A stretch of 64,000 bases of DNA from JAHJQZ01 sp963676075 (GTDB lineage Bacteria; Pseudomonadota; Alphaproteobacteria; Rhizobiales; Devosiaceae), in assembly GCA_963676075.2 (NCBI GenBank), contig CAXXNZ010000001.1, positions 124,001 through 188,000 on the forward strand, written 5' to 3'. The notes beneath the pieces were generated by a model, which saw only the letters and a program-made list of their open reading frames with translations, was not told the origin of the DNA and did not search any database. The position numbers were made by a program, and so were the translations under genes. Shown here in pieces: positions 25,418-33,238 of this stretch (positions within the stretch are counted from its first letter, which is position 1; each line of letters begins with the position of its first letter).

Positions 25418-25765
25418 TTGGACACGATGGAAAAACGGGTTGATCCCGACGGTGCGACCTCTGCCGTTGACGCCGACCGCATGCGGGAGAGCGCCGGGCA
25501 GACGACGGCTTTCCTCAAGTCGTTGTCGCATCCGGTCCGGCTGGAGATCCTGTGCCGGCTGGCGGAAGGCGAGGCGCGGGTCAATCAGCTTGAGGAGATG
25601 CTCGCCATCCCGCAGGCTCAGGTCTCCAAGCAACTGGCGCGGCTGCGTGAAGAAGGGCTGGTCGATGCGCGGCGCGAAGGCCGGACGGTGGTCTATGCGC
25701 TCGGCGACGCGCGCGCCCGACGCATCATCAATGTGCTCTATCAGGAGTTTTGCGCATCCGCGTGA
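25418..25765 (+). CDS. ArsR-family repressor, two-cysteine BigR/SqrR-like
   Basis: A winged-helix ArsR regulator of about 115 residues. The annotated start is TTG 25418, 8 nt after an AAGGGAG ribosome site; ATG 25427 is the alternative, and an upstream in-frame extension to 25238 is unlikely. The HTH lies at LPVRLEI-type helix 1 (SHPVRLEILCRLAEGE), then VNQLEEMLAIPQAQVSKQLARL and the EGRTVVYALGD wing. Two cysteines are present, one in EILCRL and one at YQEFC near the C-terminus. That pair matches the redox or persulfide-sensing cysteines of BigR/SqrR/YgaV regulators, rather than the CVC metal site of ArsR/SmtB. Release from DNA on disulfide or polysulfide bridge formation is inferred. Divergence from an efflux adaptor gene suggests control of that operon. 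Confidence 0.75.
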   Translation: MDTMEKRVDPDGATSAVDADRMRESAGQTTAFLKSLSHPVRLEILCRLAEGEARVNQLEEMLAIPQAQVSKQLARLREEGLVDARREGRTVVYALGDARARRIINVLYQEFCASA

Positions 25766-25847
25766 GGCCTGAGGCCATCGCGTGCCGGGCGAACCGGATA
25801 GTACCACCAGAACCTCGATGGAGGTCTTGCCGTGGCCTTCCGGTGTG

Positions 25848-25878
25848 CCGGAAACGCGCCTGGAGACGGTGTTTCCGG
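25848..25878. promoter_or_regulatory. Inverted repeat upstream of the SDR gene, candidate operator
   Basis: CCGGAAACGC and GTGTTTCCGG arms (one mismatch in ten) are separated by 11 nt, about 107 nt before the SDR start. It is a possible regulator site for the sugar cluster that follows. No regulator gene is adjacent, so this is tentative. Confidence 0.35.
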
Positions 25879-25984
25879 AATTGATTGCCGAAGCGACTTG
25901 AAACAAATCCTGATCGGGGGCACCAAGTGCCCGTCGGCGCCGAAGCCTATCGGCCCGGGAGGCGTATGAACAGGAGGGCGCGTC

Positions 25985-26833
25985 ATGAAGCTCAAGGATC
26001 AAACCACCGTTGTCACGGGGGCGGGCAGAGGGATCGGCCGCGCCACGGCGATCGCGCAGGCTCGTGAAGGCGCCCGCGTTGCGCTGATCTCGCGCACTGC
26101 CGGTGAAATCGAGGCGGTTGCAGCGGAGATCAATTCCAATGGCGGCGAGGCGCGCGCCTATGCGCTCGACATCACCGATCACGCTGCAACGGCGCGGGTG
26201 TTCGATGCGATCGCCGCCGATCTCGGACCTGTTGATCTCTTGACCAACAATGCCGGTTCGTTCGCCGGCATCGGCCCGATCTGGGAAGTCGATCCGGATA
26301 CGTGGTGGCGCGACGTCGAGATCAACATCCGCGGCACGTTCAACTGCTGCCGCGCCGTGGTGCCCTCGATGATTGAACGCGGCAAGGGACGCATCATCAA
26401 CCTGGGCGGCGGTGGCGCGGCCGGCTCGTTCCCTCATGGGTCAGGCTACGGCGCCTCGAAGGCGGGTGTCGTGCGCTTTTCCGAAAGTTTCGGCGACTCG
26501 CTTGCTGGCACCGGCGTTCTCGTCTTCGCCATGGATCCCGGGCTTGTGCGCACCGCCATGACCGAATTCCAGCTCACCGAACCCGCCGGCCAGGCGTTTC
26601 TTTCCGAGATTTCCGACCTGTTCGAGCAGAAGATCGACGTGCCCCCGACGCGGGCGGCGGATCTGAGCGTCGAGATCGGTTCGGGACGGTTCGACCGCAT
26701 GGCGGGGCGCCTGCTGATGGCGGCGCGCGGGGATCTCGACCTCAGCGATGCTGATATCGCGCGCATCGTCGATGAGGATCTGCGCAGCCTCAGGGTCAAC
26801 GGCATGCCGGAAGAGCGCCCGCGCGAAGATTAG
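25985..26833 (+). CDS. Short-chain dehydrogenase/reductase (SDR)
   Basis: ATG 25985 is preceded at 7 nt by AGGAGGG. The protein is 282 residues, with a Rossmann glycine motif TGAGRGIG at residues 11-18, NNAG near 90, and the catalytic Tyr-Lys pair in GYGASKAG near 155. This is a cytoplasmic NAD(P)-dependent oxidoreductase of the classical SDR type. It is followed 50 nt later by an FAH-family gene on the same strand, and the surroundings hold pentose-catabolic enzymes. Oxidation of a sugar or sugar acid is therefore plausible, but the sequence alone does not fix the substrate. The C-terminal extension of about 40 residues (DLDLSDADIARIV...) is slightly longer than in minimal SDRs. Confidence 0.8.
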   Translation: MKLKDQTTVVTGAGRGIGRATAIAQAREGARVALISRTAGEIEAVAAEINSNGGEARAYALDITDHAATARVFDAIAADLGPVDLLTNNAGSFAGIGPIWEVDPDTWWRDVEINIRGTFNCCRAVVPSMIERGKGRIINLGGGGAAGSFPHGSGYGASKAGVVRFSESFGDSLAGTGVLVFAMDPGLVRTAMTEFQLTEPAGQAFLSEISDLFEQKIDVPPTRAADLSVEIGSGRFDRMAGRLLMAARGDLDLSDADIARIVDEDLRSLRVNGMPEERPRED

Positions 26834-26883
26834 CGCCTGAAGGCGAAGGGGTGCCGCGCCTTTTTGCGGCTTGAGAGGAAAAG

Positions 26884-27726
26884 ATGCGTTTTGCTTCGTT
26901 TTTGCACGGGAATGTCCAAGGCTATGGCCGCGTCGAAGGGGATGGCGTCGTGCTGCCGTCGCCGGCGTTCGCCTCCGCTTGTCCGACGCTGAAGGCAGCC
27001 ATCGCCGCCGGGGCGCTGGACCGGTTCGAGGCCGATCCCGACAAAGCGCCCCTGCCGATCGCCGATCTCACCTTCGCGCCTGTCATTCCCGATCCGGGCA
27101 AGATCATCTGCATCGGCCAGAACTACCGCGATCACGGTGGCGAGGACGGGCGTCCGCCCCATCCGCCGGTGTTCATCCGCTTCGCCGACACCCAAGTCGG
27201 GCACGGTGCGCCGATCCTGATACCGACGGAGACCGGTGAGTTCGAGCTCGAAGGCGAGTTGGCGATCGTCGTCGGGCGTGCCGGCAGGGCCATTCCTGAA
27301 TCGGAAGCGCTGGCGCATGTGGCCGGCTATTCGGTTTATAACGATGCCTCGGCACGCGATTGGCAGCGCCATTCCAACCAGCTGACTGCTGGCAAGAACT
27401 TCCCCGGCACCGGCGCTTTCGGACCCTATCTGGTCGGCACCGACGAGGTTCCCGACCCGCAGCGTCTGGAGATCGCCTCGCGCGTCGATGGCGTCGTCCA
27501 CCAGAAGGGAACGACGGCGGACATGCTGTTTTCGGTTGCTGAACTGATTGCCTATGTCTCGCGGTTCACGCCGCTGGCGCCCGGTGATGTCATTGCCAGC
27601 GGCACGCCAGGGCGCACCGAGGTCGGAGCCAGCCCGGACCGCCATCTCAAGCCCGGTAATCTGGTGGAAATCGAGATTTCGGGAATTGGAACGCTCGCCA
27701 ATCTGCTGGCCGCGGCTGAAGGCTAG
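26884..27726 (+). CDS. Fumarylacetoacetate hydrolase (FAH) family protein
   Basis: ATG 26884 with GAGAGGAAA just upstream; 280 residues. The FAH fold is recognised from IICIGQNYRDH (about residue 78), the metal ligands in EFELEGELAIVVG, then NDASARDWQ, GKNFPGTGAFGP and the closing VIASGTPG/LKPGNLVEIEI region. Members hydrolyse C-C bonds, or dehydrate or tautomerise 2-keto acids, with a divalent metal. In sugar-acid pathways some act as 2-keto-3-deoxy-pentonate dehydratases (XylX type) or on downstream keto acids. Here it lies between an SDR and an alpha-xylosidase gene and upstream of a ketoglutarate-semialdehyde dehydrogenase, so a role in pentonate breakdown is inferred. Substrate unproven. 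Confidence 0.78.
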   Translation: MRFASFLHGNVQGYGRVEGDGVVLPSPAFASACPTLKAAIAAGALDRFEADPDKAPLPIADLTFAPVIPDPGKIICIGQNYRDHGGEDGRPPHPPVFIRFADTQVGHGAPILIPTETGEFELEGELAIVVGRAGRAIPESEALAHVAGYSVYNDASARDWQRHSNQLTAGKNFPGTGAFGPYLVGTDEVPDPQRLEIASRVDGVVHQKGTTADMLFSVAELIAYVSRFTPLAPGDVIASGTPGRTEVGASPDRHLKPGNLVEIEISGIGTLANLLAAAEG

Positions 27727-27907
27727 AGAACAGGCGCGGCTTTTCGCCGGGGTCGCGCCACTTGCGAGGCACCAGTGCGGCGGATAGACCGCTTGGCCAG
27801 TCATAATAAAATCTGTCCCTCCGTCACCGGCATGGTGGCGGGCGGGCGGACAGCCGGATTCGAAGTCAAAAGGCTCGGATGCGCGCTCAGGGGGAGTTCC
27901 ATCGATC

Positions 27908-30208
27908 ATGAAATTCAGTGACGGTAACTGGCTTGTTCCGGAAGGGCTTGAGCTCGGAAACCTGGTGCATGTGCACGAGGTGCGTGCCGAAGGCGACGAA
28001 TTGGTGGCCTTCGTCACCTCGCGCCCGCTCGACAAGCGTGGCGACGATCTGGACACCATGTTGTTCACGCTGCGGCTTAATTCGCCCGCCGAAGGGGTGA
28101 TCGGGGTGCGGATTGCCCGCCACACGGGGGTGTTGTCTCAGACACCGGAGTTCGAGCTGACGACGACGCCTGGAGCGGCGCGTATCGAGCTGACCGATGA
28201 ATTCGCCATGCTTCATTCTGGCGCCTTTGCCGCGCGCCTGCCGCGCTCGGGGCGCTATGGGCTCGATTTCCTGCGCGATGGGGTGCGGCTCACTGGTTCG
28301 CGCTTCAGATCCGGCGGTCATGCGGCCGACACAAGGGATGATCAGGCGTATATGTTCGAGCGCCTCGATCTGACCGTGGGCGAGAATGTCTATGGGCTGG
28401 GTGAAAGGTTCGCGGCCTTCGTCAAGAACGGTCAGGGCATCGATATCTGGAACCGCGACGGCGGCACCGGCACCGAGCAGGCCTATAAGAACATCCCGTT
28501 CTTTTTGACCAATCGCGGCTGGGGGCTGCTGGTCAACACGCCCGGACGTGTCGAGTTCGAGATCGCCACCGAAAAGGTTTCCCGGGCGCAGTTCAGCGTC
28601 AAGGGCGAGACAATCGAGTACTTCGTCATCGACGGGCCGACGCCGAAACAGGTACTGGAACACTACACCGGGCTGACCGGCCGTCCGGCGCTGCCGCCGG
28701 TGTGGTCGTTCGGGCTGTGGCTTTCGACCTCGTTCACGACAAACTACGACGAGGCGACGGTGAAGAGCTTCGTTGATGGCATGCGCCAGCGCGGCATCCC
28801 GATGCAGGTGTTCCATTTCGACTGCTACTGGATGCGCTCCATGCACTGGTGCGACTTCGAATGGGACCCGGAAACCTTCCCCGATCCGGAAGGCCAGCTC
28901 GGCCGCATGAAACAGGACGGAGCGAATATCTGCGTCTGGATCAACCCCTATATTGCCCAGCTGTCGCCGCTGTTCGAGGAGGGCAGGAAGAACGGCTATC
29001 TGCTCAAGCGCCCCGATGGCAGTGTCTGGCAATGGGACCTGTGGCAGCCGGGCATGGGGATCGTCGATTTCACCAATCCCGCCGCCTGCGACTGGTACAC
29101 GGGCCATCTCAAGCGGTTGATGGATATGGGCGTTGACGCCTTCAAGACCGATTTCGGCGAGCGCATCCCGATCGATGTCGTCTGGCACGACGGCTCGGAT
29201 CCCGAGCGCATGCACAATTACTATGCCTATCTCTACAACAAGGTGGTGTTCGAGGCGATGCGCCGCGAGCGCGGCGACGACGCCATCGTTTTCGCCCGCT
29301 CGGCTTCGGTCGGCTCGCAGAAGTTCCCGGTCCACTGGGGCGGGGATTGCGATTCCAACTATGAATCAATGGCCGAAAGCCTTCGCGGTGGGCTGTCGCT
29401 GGGGCTTTCCGGGTTCGGCTTCTGGAGCCACGACATTGGCGGGTTCGAGGGGACGGCGCCGCCCGACGTCTACAAGCGCTGGTGCGCCTTCGGGCTGTTG
29501 TCGAGCCATTCGCGCCTTCATGGCAGCGACTCCTACCGCGTGCCGTGGGCCTTCGACGAGGAAGCGGTCGACGTGCTCCGGCATTTCACCCAGCTGAAGT
29601 GCAGGCTGATGCCGTATCTCTATGCTGCTGCCCACGAGGCGCACGAGATTGGCACGCCGATGATGCGCGCCATGGTGCTGGAGTTCCCCGACGATCCCGG
29701 CGCCGCCGCGCTCGACCGACAGTATATGCTCGGCGGGTCACTGCTGGTCGCGCCGGTGTTTGCCGAGAATGGCGTGGTCGATGTCTATCTGCCGCCGGGA
29801 CGCTGGACGCATCTGCTCAGTGGTGAGGAGAAGAGCGGCGGCTGGCACCGCGAGACCCATGACATGTTCTCGCTGCCGCTCTATGTGCGCGAAAACACGC
29901 TGTTGCCGGTTGGCGCCCACGACGACAGCGTCGATTATGACCATGCCGACGGCGTCACTTTCGAGCTCTATGCGCTCGGCGAGAGCAGCTCGGCCTCGGC
30001 GACGGTCACGGGCAAGAACGGCGAGGACCTGACAGTCACCGCCACGCGTGAGGGCAACACCATCACCGTCAGTGCAGAGGGCGACAAGCCCTGGCAGTTG
30101 CTGGTGGTCGGCGAGGAGGTTTTCCTGGATCAGGGCACGTCGGTTGATGACGCACGCGGCACGCGCGTCGACGGACGGGCGAGCCTGCGGCTGAAGCTCA
30201 AGGGCTGA
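27908..30208 (+). CDS. GH31 alpha-xylosidase (YicI-like)
   Basis: 766 residues, close to the roughly 770 of E. coli YicI. It is a glycoside hydrolase family 31 retaining enzyme. The catalytic nucleophile Asp is in AFKTDFGERIP (about residue 415) and the acid/base Asp in WGGDCDSN (about 480), matching the YicI pair. An N-terminal beta-sandwich (1-250), a TIM barrel beginning PVWSFGLWLSTSF and a C-terminal beta domain are visible. It removes alpha-xylosyl units, for example isoprimeverose from xyloglucan, in the cytoplasm; no signal peptide is present. Released xylose would feed the oxidative pentose genes nearby. The gene stands alone between 180-nt and 256-nt spacers; the latter holds a repeat element. 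Confidence 0.88.
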   Translation: MKFSDGNWLVPEGLELGNLVHVHEVRAEGDELVAFVTSRPLDKRGDDLDTMLFTLRLNSPAEGVIGVRIARHTGVLSQTPEFELTTTPGAARIELTDEFAMLHSGAFAARLPRSGRYGLDFLRDGVRLTGSRFRSGGHAADTRDDQAYMFERLDLTVGENVYGLGERFAAFVKNGQGIDIWNRDGGTGTEQAYKNIPFFLTNRGWGLLVNTPGRVEFEIATEKVSRAQFSVKGETIEYFVIDGPTPKQVLEHYTGLTGRPALPPVWSFGLWLSTSFTTNYDEATVKSFVDGMRQRGIPMQVFHFDCYWMRSMHWCDFEWDPETFPDPEGQLGRMKQDGANICVWINPYIAQLSPLFEEGRKNGYLLKRPDGSVWQWDLWQPGMGIVDFTNPAACDWYTGHLKRLMDMGVDAFKTDFGERIPIDVVWHDGSDPERMHNYYAYLYNKVVFEAMRRERGDDAIVFARSASVGSQKFPVHWGGDCDSNYESMAESLRGGLSLGLSGFGFWSHDIGGFEGTAPPDVYKRWCAFGLLSSHSRLHGSDSYRVPWAFDEEAVDVLRHFTQLKCRLMPYLYAAAHEAHEIGTPMMRAMVLEFPDDPGAAALDRQYMLGGSLLVAPVFAENGVVDVYLPPGRWTHLLSGEEKSGGWHRETHDMFSLPLYVRENTLLPVGAHDDSVDYDHADGVTFELYALGESSSASATVTGKNGEDLTVTATREGNTITVSAEGDKPWQLLVVGEEVFLDQGTSVDDARGTRVDGRASLRLKLKG

Positions 30209-30271
30209 ACCGGGGTGGAGAAAGGCGCGCGCCTGCGACTTACCATATCTTGTCTGAAGCGAGGCGCCCGC

Positions 30272-30430
30272 TTCCCTCCCCCTTGTGGGGAGGGTTGGCG
30301 AACAGGACTTAGCCCTTCGCTAAGTCCGTCGTGAGCCTGGGTGGGGGAAGGTCCCACGTTCCATGCTTGCGGCTCCACCCCACCCGACCCGGCTTTGCCG
30401 GGCCACCCTCCCCATCAAAGGGGAGGGAGA
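30272..30430. repeat. Alphaproteobacterial intergenic palindromic repeat, copy 1
   Basis: CCCTCCCCCTTGTGGGGAGGG, followed by GGGTGGGG and CCCCACCCGACCCGG arms and a final CCACCCTCCCC...GGGGAGGG. The whole can fold into a long imperfect hairpin. A second copy with the same blocks is at 33101-33225. Such G/C palindromes are common between genes in Hyphomicrobiales and fit the proposed taxonomy. Confidence 0.75.
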
Positions 30431-30464
30431 CAGAGGTGGCAACTTCGCTACAGGCTGACCTGCG

Positions 30465-31979
30465 CTAGCGCAGATCTTCCGGCAGAAGGTCTTCGGGCAT
30501 GTTCTGGTAGGCGACGGGCCTCAAGAAGCGGCGGATCGACAGTGTGCCGACAGAAGTGGCGCCGAAATTGGTCGAGGCCGGGTAGGGGCCGCCATGCACC
30601 ATTGAATCGCAAACCTCGACGCCGGTCGGGTAGTTGTTGACCAGAAGCCGTCCGGCCTTGCGCTCGAGCACCGGCATGAGCTTTTTCGCCAGCGCGGTGT
30701 CGGTGGTGTCCATGTGCAGCGTCGTGGTCAGCTGACCGTCGAGGCTATGGGCGACGGCGAGCATTTCGTCCTCGTCCTTTGCCAGAACAATCAGTCCGAG
30801 CGGGCCGAAGACCTCCTCGCCGAGCGCCTTGTCGCCGAGCCAGTCGCTGCCGGTGGTGGCATAGAGATAGGGCGTGGCGTTGCGCATGTTGCAGGTCGAG
30901 GTCAGCAGTTCGCGGATGCCTTCGGTACCGGCGACACGATCGCGACCGGCGCGATAGGCGCTGGCGATGCCATCGGTCAGCATGGTCTGTTCACCGACGC
31001 CGCCGAGGGCCTCGGTTGCCGTCGCCATGAAGGCATCGGCGTCGCTGCCGGCGATCAGCACCGAAATGCCGGGATTGGTGCAGAACTGGCCGGCGCCCAT
31101 GGTGAGCGATCCGGTCCAGCCCTTGGCGATCTCGTCGCCGCGCGCCGATACGGCGCTGGGCAGGATGAACATCGGGTTGACCGAGCCCAGTTCGCCGAAG
31201 AAGGGGATCGGTTCGGGCCGTGCGGCGCAGAGATTGAACAGGGCGCGCCCGCCGCCATGCGAACCGGTGAACCCGACCGCCTTGATGCGCTTGTGGGTGA
31301 CAAGTGCCTCGCCGACGGCGCGGTCGCCGCCCTGGATCAGCGAGAAGGTGCCGGGCGGCATGCCAGTCTTCAGAATGGCGGCGAGGATGGCGTCGGCGAC
31401 GATTTCCCCTGTGCCGGGGTGGGCCGAGTGGCCCTTGACCACCACGGGGCAGCCGGCTGCGAGCGCGGCGGCGGTGTCGCCGCCTGCCGTCGAGAAGGCC
31501 AGCGGGAAGTTGGAGGCGCCGAACACGCCGACCGGACCGATGGGGCGCTGCACCATCTTGATGTCGGGGCGCGGCAGCGGCTGCCGGTCCGGCAGCGCTT
31601 CGTCGTGGCGGCGGTCGAGATAATCGCCCTTGAGGATATGGGATGCGAACAGGCGCAACTGGCCGGTGGTGCGCCCACGCTCGGAGATGAGCCGCGCCTC
31701 GGGCAGGCCGGTCTCGGCGCTGCCAATCTCGGTGATGGCGTCGGCGCGTGCGTCGATCTCATCGGCTATGGCGTTGAGGAAGGCGGCGCGCTCGGCGCGG
31801 CTGGTGTAGCCATAGGTCCAGAATGCAGCTTCGGCGGCTTCTGCGGCATCGGCGACCAGCGCCGGCGTGCCGATGCAGAAGCTGAAGCGCGGGCCGGTGG
31901 CCGGGGCGTTCTCGAAGGTGTCGGGACTGCCGACCCAGTCGCCGGCAATAAGGTGTCTTCCGTGGGGGCGGTAGCTCAT
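30465..31979 (-). CDS. Alpha-ketoglutarate-semialdehyde (2,5-dioxovalerate) dehydrogenase
   Basis: 504 residues from ATG 31979. Aldehyde dehydrogenase superfamily: catalytic Cys in MGAGQFCTNPG, general base Glu in PFFGELGSVNP, NAD-binding GFTGSHGGGRALF. The N-terminus (GRHLIAGDW) and the overall pattern resemble the KGSADH group that oxidises 2-oxoglutarate semialdehyde to 2-oxoglutarate. That is the last step of the non-phosphorylative pentose (Weimberg type) and glucarate pathways. It is transcribed away from the ketodeoxyarabonate dehydratase gene at 32176 across a 196-nt promoter region. The dehydratase makes exactly this enzyme's substrate, so the pair is metabolically coherent. Confidence 0.83.
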   Translation of the reverse strand: MSYRPHGRHLIAGDWVGSPDTFENAPATGPRFSFCIGTPALVADAAEAAEAAFWTYGYTSRAERAAFLNAIADEIDARADAITEIGSAETGLPEARLISERGRTTGQLRLFASHILKGDYLDRRHDEALPDRQPLPRPDIKMVQRPIGPVGVFGASNFPLAFSTAGGDTAAALAAGCPVVVKGHSAHPGTGEIVADAILAAILKTGMPPGTFSLIQGGDRAVGEALVTHKRIKAVGFTGSHGGGRALFNLCAARPEPIPFFGELGSVNPMFILPSAVSARGDEIAKGWTGSLTMGAGQFCTNPGISVLIAGSDADAFMATATEALGGVGEQTMLTDGIASAYRAGRDRVAGTEGIRELLTSTCNMRNATPYLYATTGSDWLGDKALGEEVFGPLGLIVLAKDEDEMLAVAHSLDGQLTTTLHMDTTDTALAKKLMPVLERKAGRLLVNNYPTGVEVCDSMVHGGPYPASTNFGATSVGTLSIRRFLRPVAYQNMPEDLLPEDLR

Positions 31980-32175
31980 GTCGTGGTGTCCTCCTCGAGG
32001 GCTCCGGTCCGGACGGGACAGGGCACCTCGTCATTACATCGGCGCAGCGTGTTGCGTGAAGATAACAGCGTGCCAGAATAGCGCGGGAATCGATGGACCC
32101 GCATCCTGCCCCCAGCCTAGAGTCCGGCCGGCGGCATCGCAACACATGTACGCCGATCCGGAGGACGAAACGCCA

Positions 32176-33093
32176 ATGACCGAAGTCTTGTCGGGCATAT
32201 TGCCCGTGGCACCGACACCGTTTCATGCCGATGGGGGCGTCGACGAGGACGGCATGCGGCGCGTGCTCGACTGCATGATCGATCAGGGCGTCGATGCCAT
32301 CTGCATCCTTGCCAACTATTCGGAACAGTTCGTTCTGTCCGACGACGAGCGGGCGCTGTTGACCCGGCTGAGCCTTGAACATGTCGGCGGCCGCGTGCCG
32401 GTGATCGTCACCATTTCGCATTTTTCGACCGGCATTGTCGTCGAACGCGCCCGCGCCGCCGAAGCGATGGGGGCGGCGATGGTGATGATGATGCCGCCCT
32501 ATCACGGCGTTGGTCTGGTGCCGGCTGAAGCGGGGATCTTCGAGCATTTCGCGGCGGTGAATGCTGCCATCTCCATTCCCGTCATGGTGCAGGATGCGCC
32601 GCTGTCGGGCGTGTCGCTGCCGGTGCCGCTGCTGGTGCGCATGGCGCGGGAACTGGAGCAGGTGCGCTATTTCAAGATCGAAACGCCGTTTGCCGCCGAC
32701 AAGCTGGCGGCGCTGATCGAGGCCGGCGGCGACGCCATTCTTGGACCTTTCGACGGCGAGGAGGCGGTGACGCTTCTGGCCGACCTCGATGCCGGTGCAA
32801 CCGGAACGATGAGCTCGGCGCTGCTGCCGGAGAGGATCAAGCCGATCATTGCCGCCCATCATGCCGGCGACGAGACGGCGGCGCTGGAGGGCTGGCGGCA
32901 GGTGCTGCCGCTGGTCAACCACGAGAACCGGCAATGCGGTCTGCGTGCCACCAAGACCGTGATGCAGGCGGGCGGGGTGATCGGCTCGGATCACGTGCGC
33001 CATCCGCTGAAGCCGCTAAGTGAACGTACGCGGGCGCGGCTGTTGCAGCTTGCCGGCGAGCTTGATCTGGTGGCGATGCGTTGGGGGAAGTAA
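32176..33093 (+). CDS. L-2-keto-3-deoxyarabonate dehydratase (DHDPS family)
   Basis: ATG 32176 after a GGAGGACG ribosome site gives 305 residues; the open frame reaches back to 31978, but that start lacks a site. DHDPS/NAL-type TIM barrel with Schiff-base Lys in RYFKIETP. The usual GTTGE loop is replaced by ILANYSEQFVL, a version characteristic of L-2-keto-3-deoxyarabonate dehydratase (Azospirillum type). GPFDGEEAVTLLADLDAGATG and NRQCGLRATK also fit that subgroup. It converts L-2-keto-3-deoxyarabonate to 2-oxoglutarate semialdehyde with loss of water. The divergent neighbour is the semialdehyde dehydrogenase. Arabinose dehydrogenase, lactonase and arabonate dehydratase are not in the window. 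Confidence 0.82.
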   Translation: MTEVLSGILPVAPTPFHADGGVDEDGMRRVLDCMIDQGVDAICILANYSEQFVLSDDERALLTRLSLEHVGGRVPVIVTISHFSTGIVVERARAAEAMGAAMVMMMPPYHGVGLVPAEAGIFEHFAAVNAAISIPVMVQDAPLSGVSLPVPLLVRMARELEQVRYFKIETPFAADKLAALIEAGGDAILGPFDGEEAVTLLADLDAGATGTMSSALLPERIKPIIAAHHAGDETAALEGWRQVLPLVNHENRQCGLRATKTVMQAGGVIGSDHVRHPLKPLSERTRARLLQLAGELDLVAMRWGK

Positions 33094-33100
33094 GGACACC

Positions 33101-33225
33101 GTCTCCCTCTCCTTGACGGGAAGGGATTGAGAGTGGGGGGCTTGCCTCAGTCGCCAGCGTTTGCTGCTCCCACCCCACCCGACCCGGCTGCGCCCGGCCA
33201 CCCTCCCCACAAGGGGGAGGGAGAA
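33101..33225. repeat. Alphaproteobacterial intergenic palindromic repeat, copy 2
   Basis: Shares CCCACCCGACCCGGCTG, GCCACCCTCCCCAC and AAGGGGGAGGG with copy 1 at 30272-30430, and has a CTCCCTCTCCTTGACGGGAAGG arm at its left end. It lies between the convergent dehydratase and hypF genes, where it may also act as a terminator. Confidence 0.75.
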
Positions 33226-33238
33226 GGCGCTCCGCGTT

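Noticed and set aside
26830..29335. Long minus-strand frames opposite the FAH and GH31 genes
   Set aside because: No motifs, and Arg/His-rich composition characteristic of antisense translation; the plus-strand enzymes are clear.
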